From assembly GCA_013202535.1 (NCBI GenBank), contig JABMRP010001285.1:1-6339 (forward strand): a stretch of DNA of 6,339 nt. The letters run 5' to 3'. The notes below the pieces were generated by a model. The model saw nothing but the letters and a program-made list of their open reading frames with translations, searched no databases and was not told the origin of the DNA. The stretch comes from Planctomycetota bacterium (GTDB lineage Bacteria; Planctomycetota; Planctomycetia; Pirellulales; Thermoguttaceae). Positions within the stretch are counted from its first letter, which is position 1. Each line of letters opens with the position of its first letter. The translations under genes and the position numbers were made by a program. Positions 1 through 6,337 of this stretch are shown here, in pieces.

Positions 1-1869
1 AAGCCATCGCACAATTACAGCGACATCATGGATTCGCAGTTCCGCGCCGGCGGCGGCGTGTGTGTGCTGGAGATTCCGCGCCGCGATGGGTGCTTGGAGC
101 CTGCCGAGGGCAAAGTCACCGTGTTGTTCGACGCCGGAGACGGCATCCCGCGCGATCCGGTGGCCGATTTCCAGGCCCGGACGATCTACTTCGCCCACCG
201 GCCCAGCGGCAACCGGGGAGAGGCGTATTGGCACCTGATGGCGGTCGACGCCAACGGCGGGCCGGCGCGCCAGCTTACCCACGGTCCGTACCACGACTAT
301 TATCCCTGCCCGTTGCCCGACGGCGACTTGACGTTTATCTCGACCCGCTGCCGAAATCGCTTCTTGTGTTGGGTCCCGCAGTCGATGGTGCTGTTCCGCA
401 TGGACGGGCAAGGCAACAACATCCGGCCGCTTTCACACGCCAACCTGAGCGAGTGGGCACCGTCGGTGATGAGCGACGGGCGGATCATCTGGACGCGGTC
501 CGAGTATCTCGACAAGGGAGCCAACTTCGGGCATACGCTCTGGTCGATCCGTCCCGACGGTACGCACCCGGAGCTGATCTACGGCAACAATACGAAGAAT
601 TGCTGTCTCAACGGCCGCGAGGTTCCCGGGACGGAGGAGATCTGTTGCACGCTGATTTCGCACTTCGGCGACTTCAACGGCCCAATCGCTTTGATCGACA
701 CGACCAAAGGTCGCTCCAATCCGGCGGCGGCCACGAACATCACCCCCGACGTGCGGTACAATTTCGATCGGGGCTGGCCCCAGGCGCGGTGTTTTCGCGA
801 TCCGGTTCCCATCGCCCGCGACTACATCCTGGTGAGTCACGCCCCGGCGGATCGCTTCGGTCTGTACCTGATCGACCGCTTCGGCAACCGGGAGGTGCTG
901 TACCTCGATGCGGCCATCGGAAGTATGTGCCCCACGCCGTTGCGTGCCGCCGCCACTCCCCCGCCGGCGATTCCCTCCGCCGATCCGTCCGCGGAACTCG
1001 AGCCGGGCCAATTCCTGCTGGTCGACGTCTACCAGGGGCTAACGCCGGCCGTCGAGCGCGGCACGGTCAAGTACCTCCGCGTTTGCGAAGAAGTCCGCTC
1101 GGAACTGGAACGCTTGCCCGACGGGCGCAATAAGGAGGAGTATCCCGAGTTTCAGGACTACTACGCCGCACCGACGCACAAGGTGACCGGGCCCCACGGC
1201 TGGCCCAGTTTCGTGGCCAAGGGGGTTCACGGCATTGTCCCGGTGGAGGAAGACGGTTCGGCCAATTTCTACGCGCCGGCCGGTAAGGTTCTCTACTTCC
1301 AGGCACTCGATGAAAACTTCAACGAGATTCAGCGGATGCGAAGCGTGGTACAACTTCAGCCGGGTGAGAAGCGGAGTTGCATCGGCTGTCACGAGGACCG
1401 GACCCTTTCACCGCCCGTGCGACTTACGACTGCCGCGCGGAGCGATCCGCGGCCGTTGGAGCCGCCTCCGTGGGGCGCCGGCCCGTTCTCCTATCCTCGG
1501 GTTGTCCAGCCGGTGCTCGACGCCCAGTGCGTCCGCTGCCACGACGCCGCCGACAAGCAGAAGATCGACCTGACCGGCGTGCTCGACGACAATCGCGTGC
1601 CCGCCTCCTACCGCACGCTCATCGGCCAGGGCTGGGTGCATCACTTCAGCTACTCCTGGGGCCTCGCGCACCACAAGGCCCAACCGCTGAGCTTCGGCAC
1701 CGTGAAAAGCCGCTTGTGGGATGTGCTCGACTCGGGCCATCACGACGTGAAACTCACCGGCGACGAGAGCCGCGCCATCAAATGTTGGACGGACCTGAAC
1801 TGCCCGCTTTGGCCCGACTACCGGTTTCGACAGGACCGCCCCGTGACGGCGGACATCGTTGGTAAATGA
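1..1869 (+). CDS. HzsA-like (hydrazine synthase alpha-related) diheme protein with TolB/PD40 propeller, 5' end missing
   Basis: The frame is open from base 1, and the first codons (KPSHNYSDI) continue the protein upstream, so the 5' end, including any signal peptide, lies outside the window; 622 codons are visible. Numbering from base 1, residues ~1-330 contain PD40/TolB-type propeller strands, for example DYYPCPLPDGDLTF near 99 and WAPSVMSDGRIIW near 152, followed by a MCPTPLR motif near 309. The stretch KGVHGIVPVEEDGSANF near 407 leads into two c-type haem sites, CIGCH (460-464) and CVRCH (510-514). This order is that of the hydrazine synthase alpha-subunit family. Planctomycetes carry many such paralogues without doing anammox, so hydrazine synthesis is not implied. 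The haem sites imply export and a redox or electron-transfer role, but substrate and partners are unknown. No other hydrazine synthase subunit is visible nearby. The gene converges on the minus-strand genes, ending 19 bases from the pseudogene tail. Confidence 0.85.
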   Translation, partial: KPSHNYSDIMDSQFRAGGGVCVLEIPRRDGCLEPAEGKVTVLFDAGDGIPRDPVADFQARTIYFAHRPSGNRGEAYWHLMAVDANGGPARQLTHGPYHDYYPCPLPDGDLTFISTRCRNRFLCWVPQSMVLFRMDGQGNNIRPLSHANLSEWAPSVMSDGRIIWTRSEYLDKGANFGHTLWSIRPDGTHPELIYGNNTKNCCLNGREVPGTEEICCTLISHFGDFNGPIALIDTTKGRSNPAAATNITPDVRYNFDRGWPQARCFRDPVPIARDYILVSHAPADRFGLYLIDRFGNREVLYLDAAIGSMCPTPLRAAATPPPAIPSADPSAELEPGQFLLVDVYQGLTPAVERGTVKYLRVCEEVRSELERLPDGRNKEEYPEFQDYYAAPTHKVTGPHGWPSFVAKGVHGIVPVEEDGSANFYAPAGKVLYFQALDENFNEIQRMRSVVQLQPGEKRSCIGCHEDRTLSPPVRLTTAARSDPRPLEPPPWGAGPFSYPRVVQPVLDAQCVRCHDAADKQKIDLTGVLDDNRVPASYRTLIGQGWVHHFSYSWGLAHHKAQPLSFGTVKSRLWDVLDSGHHDVKLTGDESRAIKCWTDLNCPLWPDYRFRQDRPVTADIVGK

Positions 1870-1870
1870 G

Positions 1871-1901
1871 GCAACGTTCGTTTTCGGATCATCGTTGTTT
1901 T
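1871..1901 (+). terminator. Possible weak intrinsic terminator after the HzsA-like gene
   Basis: Directly after the stop codon, CAACG (1872-1876) can pair with CGTTG (1893-1897), plus a G-T pair outside it. The loop is 16 bases, and TTTT follows at 1898-1901. The stem is short and the loop is long, so this is only a suggestion. It also overlaps the tail of the minus-strand pseudogene. Confidence 0.22.
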
Positions 1902-2087
1902 CCAGATATCGTGTTGCCGGTTTGCCTGTGCGTCCACGTGAACGACTCGGGATCGAAATGAAACGCGCTCTTGGTGGGTGCGGAGAAACAGGACGTTGGG
2001 ACGTTTTGCAGCCACTTGCGCATCGGCCGTGTGCGAGAAGCCGGCGAACAGCAGTAGCCAAAGCGCAACCCGACAGCCTGCTTTCAT
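1889..2087 (-). pseudogene. Broken secreted-enzyme gene, probable sulfatase remnant, coupled to GH20
   Basis: Translation from the ATG at 2087 gives a clear signal peptide (MKAGCRVALWLLLFAGFSHT, then ADAQ, likely cut after residue 23) and then AAKRPNVLFL. The KRPNVLF string right after a signal peptide is how sulfatase-family enzymes usually begin, just before the metal-binding Asp-Asp. Here the expected continuation is absent: after about base 1986 the frame becomes unrecognisable and runs antisense into the HzsA-like gene. One base out of frame, a stretch rich in G/C third positions encodes a plausible tail (SAFHFDPESFTWTHRQTG) ending at a TGA at 1889-1891. This suggests that an internal deletion joined the head and tail of a once longer gene. 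The ATG overlaps the GH20 stop as ATGA, with GAGGG (2094-2098) six bases upstream as ribosome binding site, so it was the second gene of a GH20 operon. The sulfatase assignment is inferred from the short head only. Confidence 0.55.
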
Positions 2088-3649
2088 CGAGGGCCCTCGG
2101 CGGGTGTTGGGTGCGGATTCGTGAGATCAGGCACCTGATCGGCCTTACCCCGCAGTTGGTCCAGGAGCCGATCGGTGGCATCGAGTCGCTTCTTGAAGTC
2201 GGCATAGGTTCGACCGGCCGTGGGATTCCAGATGCGTTCGGCCATCGTCGGCGCGCGCCGGCGCAGACTGGGTATCTCCGATTCCTGCGGCTGCTCCCAG
2301 GCGCAAATCTGCGCGCCGATCACGCGATCGGTATCCGCCACGACCTTGCCCGGCGTATCGGGTTTGGCGCCATAGGGCTTGAACTGGAAGATGTTCCATG
2401 CGTAGATCTCGTCCTCCGGCCGGACGTTTTTGTTGACCACGTAGAGTGGCGTCCACGAGGCGTTGACCACCGGATAACCGTCCTCGACCAATCGGTCGGG
2501 CATGTAGAATCGGATCTCGTACGCCATGACGACGATGTCGCGCGGGATCCGCACCTTTCCGCCGCGGTTGAACCCTTCCCAGACGATCATCTGTTTGCCG
2601 TTCTTCTTGACGATCTCGTTCATCTGTACGACGAATCGGCGATACAGTTCATGCACATTGGGTAGATCGTGTTTCTTCATCGCCGCTTGGAAGAGCACGT
2701 TCTGATCCGCCAGGGCGAGATCGGCTTCGTCGCCGCCGATATGGAAATACGGCGTGGACTTGAAGACTTCGCACATCTCGCCCACGATCGTTTCAACGGC
2801 TTTCATCACGTCGTCTTTGACGAAGTTGATCGACGCGTGGTGCTCGTAGGGCTTGGTGTCTTTGATCGTAAACAAGTCGGGCATCGTCCGGACGGCCGTG
2901 CCGGAGTGCCCGGGCACCTCGTACTCGGGAATGATCGTCACGTACCGCGCGTCGGCGTAGGCCACGAGTTCTTTCAACTCTTGGAGCGTGTACGTTTCGC
3001 CGCCGTTGTAGTTCTTGGTCGCCAGCTTGGGATAGGCCTTACTGGGGAACATGAACCCTTGGTCATCGGTCAGATGTAGTTGCAGATAGCGGATCTTGTA
3101 CAACCGGCAGAGCACAACGATCTCCTTGATACTCTCGATCGTGTGATACTTTCGGGCCACGTCGAGCATCAGGCCGCGATAAGGCGCGGCTGGGGTGTCC
3201 GCTACGGTCATGCGTGGAACGCGCATTTCCGGGGTGAGCGATTGCAGGCATGTGACGGTGCCCATCGCGATGGCGCCGTAGGTACCGCCACGGATCACGA
3301 CACGGTCGGTCACCCGCATCGCGTACGTCTCGCCTTGCAGTTGCTCATCGTATGCCAAACAGATATCGCCGGGCGTTGATGCGCCGACGACAACCGGCGG
3401 CCGCTTCTTCGAGACCGCCTCGATCTCCGCGGCAAGCACTTCGCCCAGCGGCAGCAGCGATTGGTCGGCGACCACGACCCTCGCGTCGGCCGGCAGGGCC
3501 AGTGTTCCCTCTTGTGCGGTGACCGACGTGGGCCACGGGACAAGATTCAGTGTGCCCGTGTCCCCGGCCCAAGCAATGCTCGGCGTCAAGATCAGCACGA
3601 CAGTTGCAAACAAGAGACGAGAAACATCGCGTGCATGAGCGTGAAACAT
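2084..3649 (-). CDS. Secreted beta-N-acetylhexosaminidase, glycoside hydrolase family 20
   Basis: The product (521 aa) should release terminal beta-linked GlcNAc or GalNAc from glycans by the substrate-assisted mechanism of GH20. A signal peptide spans residues 1-28 (hydrophobic core LLFATVVLILTPSIAWA, cut before GD), so it acts in the periplasm or outside. Residues ~33-150 match the GH20 N-terminal alpha/beta domain and ~155-475 the catalytic barrel. Family landmarks include PYRGLMLDVAR (Arg158), HLTDDQGF (192-199), PEYEVPGHSG (241-250) and FHIGGDEADL with the catalytic pair Asp307-Glu308. Trp357, Trp399, Trp418 and Trp451 are candidate sugar-pocket residues, and RRAPTMAERIW closes the domain. 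Length is normal for a single-domain enzyme. I chose the ATG at 3649 because it begins the signal peptide and follows an AGGGA by about 8 bases. The in-frame start at 3772 lies upstream of the promoter and adds a non-signal extension. Its stop overlaps the start of the broken downstream gene. Confidence 0.95.
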   Translation of the reverse strand: MFHAHARDVSRLLFATVVLILTPSIAWAGDTGTLNLVPWPTSVTAQEGTLALPADARVVVADQSLLPLGEVLAAEIEAVSKKRPPVVVGASTPGDICLAYDEQLQGETYAMRVTDRVVIRGGTYGAIAMGTVTCLQSLTPEMRVPRMTVADTPAAPYRGLMLDVARKYHTIESIKEIVVLCRLYKIRYLQLHLTDDQGFMFPSKAYPKLATKNYNGGETYTLQELKELVAYADARYVTIIPEYEVPGHSGTAVRTMPDLFTIKDTKPYEHHASINFVKDDVMKAVETIVGEMCEVFKSTPYFHIGGDEADLALADQNVLFQAAMKKHDLPNVHELYRRFVVQMNEIVKKNGKQMIVWEGFNRGGKVRIPRDIVVMAYEIRFYMPDRLVEDGYPVVNASWTPLYVVNKNVRPEDEIYAWNIFQFKPYGAKPDTPGKVVADTDRVIGAQICAWEQPQESEIPSLRRRAPTMAERIWNPTAGRTYADFKKRLDATDRLLDQLRGKADQVPDLTNPHPTPAEGPR

Positions 3650-3699
3650 GGCCGATTTCCCTGGATGGATCGAGTGGTAGCTTCCTGGCGTCGCGATCC

Positions 3700-3728
3700 A
3701 TGATAGCATGGCGCGCGGTCGAAGCCAA
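3700..3728 (-). promoter_or_regulatory. Sigma70-type promoter for the GH20 gene
   Basis: On the minus strand, TTGGCT (3723-3728, 4 of 6 to the -35 consensus) is separated by exactly 17 bases from TATCAT (3700-3705, 5 of 6 to the -10). Transcription would start near 3693, giving a leader of about 45 bases before the ATG at 3649. The position excludes the longer reading frame that begins at 3772 and, with the terminator upstream, makes GH20 the first gene of its own unit. Confidence 0.6.
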
Positions 3729-3818
3729 ACCATGGTCTGGCCCATCGATTGCCCGGGCCGTGGGAATCCCATGCGGCGTCTGCGGCGATCAGAAAATGGC
3801 GGGCGCCCCCAAGAATCG

Positions 3819-3860
3819 AAAAAGGAAAGACAGCAGCGTTGTGCTTCTGCTGTCTTTCCT
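3819..3860 (-). terminator. Intrinsic terminator of the 373-aa regulator-like gene
   Basis: Bases 3823-3836 (AGGAAAGACAGCAG) and 3847-3860 form a perfect 14-bp inverted repeat with a 10-base loop. On the minus strand the stem is followed by TTTT (3822-3819). It starts 31 bases past the stop at 3892 and lies upstream of the GH20 promoter, so it should end the regulator transcript. On the plus strand no T run follows the stem directly, so it appears to act in one direction. Confidence 0.85.
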
Positions 3861-3891
3861 ATCGGTTTGATGCGGCTTTTTCGGCGGGCTA

Positions 3892-5013
3892 CTACGCGGC
3901 GTCGGCCGGATCTTCGACGAACTCCAGCGGTCCGGCGGCTCCGCGACGATTGCTCGGATAGAACAGTTCGATGGCCGCGTGAAACTGCGTCAACTCGGGC
4001 GGGTTCTTCATCTCGGCCGTTTCCTTGCCGTACTTATCCCGCAACGCGTAGACCAGATGCCGCCCGTTGGGCCAACGGGTCATCATGATGTCGTTGATTT
4101 CGTTGAGCAACTGGTATACCCGAGCGCGGGTAAGCCCCATGGTCCGGGCGGCCTGGCGAACGCTGGTGATCGGCTCGTGAATACCCAACCGGTTTTCGGC
4201 CAGACTGACGAGCTGCGGCACGGCGTCGACGCGGACCTGTTCGAGCAAGGGGCCGACAAAGTTCTCGAAGAGCGCTTCCGTGTCCTCGGCACCCGGCGTC
4301 TGCAACTGCGGCGCGATCCACTGTTCGATCCGGTCGATCCATCGAGGCACGATCCGCAGTGCCAAATGGTCCATGTGGCCGATCTGCGAAAAGATCGCGT
4401 GGACGCTGTGGAAGACTTCCAGAATACCGTGAACGCGCTTTTCGCCGTGGGTCTTCATCTCCCGGATTTCGGCGAGCGTCCGTTCGGTATAGGCTTCCAG
4501 CGGCGTGTTCCAAACGACGCGGGTGATGTTTCGCAGACTCGGCGCGAATCGCCCCAGTGTCTCCTTGCCCAAGCCGTGCCTGATCACGGTGGCCTGCCAT
4601 TGCGCCCAGACAACCTCGGAAACGGTTGTCGGTTGGAACGCCGAGCCGTTGCCGTTGCCGTTGGTGGAGGTCCCGTTGCCGGAGGACGTTTTTCCGTTGC
4701 CCGACACTTTCACGAAGTCCGTCGGCAGCTCGGAGCGGTCGGTGTTCGCGGCTCGGGTGAGCAGCGAGACGAACGAGTGCATCTTCTTCAAGCCGATGCC
4801 CGGCGTTTCCGAGATCTCGGTGAAGGGGGTGGCCAGCAGTTCCTTGAGCGTTTGGCCCATCAGTGCCAGGGGGAGACGCCGATCGGTGGGCAGAGCCCAG
4901 AAGGCGAGCGGCTTCTCGACGTGATCGACGTATTGGTCGTCCGACAGAACCTTGCGCAGATTCTCATAGCGACCAGCGATCTGAAAATCGTGAACCGATC
5001 CGTTTCTTTTCAT
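3892..5013 (-). CDS. Probable DNA-binding protein: two alpha-CTD-like/HhH modules and a sigma region 4-like HTH
   Basis: This 373-aa product has no signal peptide or membrane segment and should be cytoplasmic. I do not recognise a named gene. Module 1 (about 45-90) has LPLALMGQTLKELLATPF, then EISETPGIGLKKM, resembling the helix-hairpin-helix of the RNA polymerase alpha C-terminal domain. A linker at 104-123 consists mostly of Ser, Gly, Asn and Thr. Module 2 (about 155-208) repeats the pattern with TPLEAYTERTLAEIREMKT, then GEKRVHGILEVF. Residues 210-275 look helical. Residues 281-330 (ITSVRQAARTMGLTRARVYQ, then a second helix) read as a helix-turn-helix like sigma region 4. A role as transcription regulator is inference from these folds. 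The ATG at 5013 is chosen because it follows GGAG by 10 bases and the in-frame sequence upstream is Arg-rich and not protein-like. A strong terminator follows. Confidence 0.8.
   Translation of the reverse strand: MKRNGSVHDFQIAGRYENLRKVLSDDQYVDHVEKPLAFWALPTDRRLPLALMGQTLKELLATPFTEISETPGIGLKKMHSFVSLLTRAANTDRSELPTDFVKVSGNGKTSSGNGTSTNGNGNGSAFQPTTVSEVVWAQWQATVIRHGLGKETLGRFAPSLRNITRVVWNTPLEAYTERTLAEIREMKTHGEKRVHGILEVFHSVHAIFSQIGHMDHLALRIVPRWIDRIEQWIAPQLQTPGAEDTEALFENFVGPLLEQVRVDAVPQLVSLAENRLGIHEPITSVRQAARTMGLTRARVYQLLNEINDIMMTRWPNGRHLVYALRDKYGKETAEMKNPPELTQFHAAIELFYPSNRRGAAGPLEFVEDPADAA
4646..4663. repeat. CCGTTG hexanucleotide repeat, three copies, in the linker
   Basis: Three perfect tandem CCGTTG units (plus strand) encode Asn-Gly pairs in the linker of the 373-aa protein. 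Two further single units occur at 4673-4678 and 4694-4699. Unit changes would keep the reading frame, so linker length could vary between strains. Confidence 0.7.
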
Positions 5014-5027
5014 GGTATTTTTTCTCC
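5014..5027 (-). promoter_or_regulatory. Ribosome binding site of the 373-aa gene
   Basis: GGAG (5024-5027, minus strand) precedes the ATG at 5013 by 10 mostly A/T bases. It decides the start in favour of 5013 over the in-frame start at 5370, where the extra 119 residues show no domain. Confidence 0.6.
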
Positions 5028-5051
5028 GTTGCCTCGACCGGCTCGTCCCGT

Positions 5052-5073
5052 GGGAAGCACCTTGAGGTGCCCC
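5052..5073 (-). other. Leader hairpin upstream of the 373-aa gene
   Basis: GCACC (5057-5061) pairs with GGTGC (5066-5070) across a four-base loop. GGG (5052-5054) pairs with CCC (5071-5073), leaving AA as a bulge. At DNA level, 5057-5070 is a near-perfect palindrome (GCACCTTGAGGTGC). It ends about 40 bases before the start codon, so it could be an operator or an RNA structure in the leader. No T run follows on either strand, so it is not a terminator. Confidence 0.4.
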
Positions 5074-5553
5074 GGCTGGCCGAACCGAATGTCTTCTCTG
5101 CCGCGGTGCGAAGCGACCCGCTTCCAGCTTTCCGGCCAAACACTGGGCCGAATTGCCGTTTGTCCGCGTCGCCGTTCGCCGAATGCGTCGCGCGGGAATC
5201 TTCGCACTGGAAAACCCAATAATGGGCCGGGAAAATCTCTTCGCGTGGTGTGTGCCATGGGCCGCAACGACGCGGCGCCACGTTGGGGTGGGAAATCCTT
5301 GGGGGGTCGGGGAAACAGCCGCATGTCGAACGCTCATCGGAGCCGTTCGACCCACCGGCGTCACAAGCATGACTTGTCTGGGCCGACAACGACGACAGAC
5401 ACACTCACACCCGGTTGCTTCCGTTCAACTTGCCCGAATACACCCATTCTCGCATCGCCGCGTCCCGATCGTCAAGTGTAACCAAGGATTTTACCCCCAT
5501 AATCTACCAAAAACAGACTATTCACACCCCCTGTAAGAGTTGAATTTCCCCCA
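5074..5553. other. Long gene-poor stretch, possible untranslated leader
   Basis: I see no convincing gene here on either strand. The open frames are short, rich in Arg, Pro, Cys or Ser, and lack domains. The part nearest the regulator gene (to ~5470) is GC-rich, while 5478-5580 is distinctly AT-rich, as expected of a promoter region. If the promoter at 5554-5583 is real, this stretch is a roughly 530-base leader of the 373-aa gene, or it encodes a separate small RNA. Confidence 0.4.
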
Positions 5554-5583
5554 GATATAACCATTAAGAATCATGGATATCAA
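5554..5583 (-). promoter_or_regulatory. Candidate sigma70-type promoter, minus strand
   Basis: On the minus strand, TTGATA (5578-5583, 5 of 6 to the -35) and TATATC (5554-5559, 4 of 6 to the -10) are separated by 18 bases in an AT-rich island. Transcription would begin near 5547 and run towards the 373-aa gene. It lies about 120 bases past the end of the beta-repeat gene, so it could make the regulator independent of that gene. Confidence 0.4.
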
Positions 5584-5701
5584 CCCAAAAGAGTGGGTTC
5601 ACGATTGGGGGCAGATTACGCACGAGCAGACTGGGAAAGACAGGGGGCACAGAAAGAATATTTGGCTTCTCAGGCGCCATGGGCGCCCAACGAGCGACCC
5701 G

Positions 5702-6259
5702 CTACCGACCGGGCTGCGACCGGGGAGATTCCGCTTCCGGCGCGCCCGGCGCTTCCGGTGGCTGCATGGGCAAATCGCCGGACGGTCGTGCGGGTAGCCG
5801 CGGGATGGGCCAGGCCAGCGGTTGCGGGCGACTCAACTCGGGGGCGACGAAAAACAACCCCGACGTCTCCAGGATATGTCCGAGCACGACTTGGAGCTTG
5901 CTGTCGGCGTCGACCGTGGCAACCAGTCCGCGCCCGTGGGCCGAACTGAGCCGCACTTGGGGGAATCCATCTTGGGTGAACGTCTCGATCGATCCGGCCC
6001 CGCTTTGTGCGTCCGCGGCCAGCACGACGACCCGTTTTCCATCCGCTCCGCGGAGTTCGATCCGCCCCTGGCCGTCCGCCGCGCCGCCGGTCAACAGGAT
6101 GACGGGAACTCCCTTGCCGCCGGTCACGGTCACGGCCCGACTCTGGACCACGCCGGCTTGCGCGATCTTGCAGTGCGACTGATCGGCCACCAGAAGGTTG
6201 CAGTGAATCGTCCGTGCCCGAAAATCCTCGGCAACCGGAAGCGACGCGTCGACATGCAC
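5702..6259 (-). CDS. Beta-repeat hypothetical protein with proline-rich tail, possibly the 3' part of an interrupted gene
   Basis: Starting from GTG at 6259 this gives 185 residues. Residues ~14-130 contain short repeated strand-turn units ending in aliphatic runs, such as GRIELRGADGKRVVVLAAD (65-83), PQVRLSSAHGRGLVATVDAD (100-119) and KLQVVLG (121-127). This implies a repetitive all-beta fold, and I cannot assign a function. Residues 144-185 are rich in Pro, Ala, Ser and Glu and probably disordered. No good ribosome binding site precedes the GTG. A TAA (6266-6268) sits in the same frame two codons upstream, and the frame is open again from there to the window edge with matching character. 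The true protein may therefore begin outside the window and be cut by this stop. Frame choice is supported by the repeat pattern; the overlapping alternative frame starting at 6275 is Arg-rich and looks like a shadow. Confidence 0.6.
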   Translation of the reverse strand: MHVDASLPVAEDFRARTIHCNLLVADQSHCKIAQAGVVQSRAVTVTGGKGVPVILLTGGAADGQGRIELRGADGKRVVVLAADAQSGAGSIETFTQDGFPQVRLSSAHGRGLVATVDADSKLQVVLGHILETSGLFFVAPELSRPQPLAWPIPRLPARPSGDLPMQPPEAPGAPEAESPRSQPGR

Positions 6260-6265
6260 GACCAG

Positions 6266-6337
6266 TTAATCGCACATAATCTTTCCCGCGGCAAGAGATT
6301 TCGGCGGGACGAATATGAAGCGCAGGGCCACTCCCAG
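6266..6337 (-). other. In-frame upstream segment ending in TAA, likely N-terminal part of the beta-repeat gene
   Basis: In the same frame as the beta-repeat gene, 23 codons read LGVALRFIFVPPKSLAAGKI, then MCD and TAA. The first part resembles the end of a hydrophobic or membrane segment. The last part (I-M-C-D-stop-L-V-V across the TAA) mirrors I-H-C-N-L-L-V-A at residues 18-25 of the downstream product. Either this is the end of a separate upstream gene, or one gene carries a nonsense change. The gene continues beyond the window edge. Confidence 0.45.

Noticed and set aside
433..1011. Minus-strand open frame of 192 codons inside the HzsA-like gene
   Set aside because: It lies antisense to a gene with clear family motifs, and its composition (Arg- and Gly-rich) is typical of a shadow frame in GC-rich DNA.
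3650..3772. 41-residue N-terminal extension of GH20
   Set aside because: It contains the promoter at 3700-3728 and would bury the signal peptide; the ATG at 3649 fits better.
5014..5370. 119-residue N-terminal extension of the regulator-like protein
   Set aside because: No domain or conserved look, and the ribosome binding site sits directly before 5013.
4964..5404. Minus-strand open frame of 146 codons overlapping the start of the regulator-like gene
   Set aside because: Composition rich in Ser, Arg, Pro and Cys without motifs; it runs into the real gene in another frame.
3979..5481. Plus-strand open frame of 500 codons opposite the regulator-like gene
   Set aside because: Long, but it mirrors the minus-strand gene, shows no recognisable motif and is rich in Arg, Gly and Pro. 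The minus strand has a ribosome binding site, terminator and structured domains.
5673..5687. GGCGCC-ATG-GGCGCC hairpin just past the beta-repeat gene as a terminator
   Set aside because: The stem is only six bases with a three-base loop, and no T run follows on the minus strand.
5573..5949. Plus-strand open frames opposite the end of the beta-repeat gene
   Set aside because: Arg-rich shadow sequence with no motif or ribosome binding site.
5670..6275. Alternative 201-codon minus-strand frame starting with GTG at 6275
   Set aside because: It has a slightly better upstream purine run, but the translation is Arg-rich and patternless, while the overlapping frame shows regular beta-repeat units.
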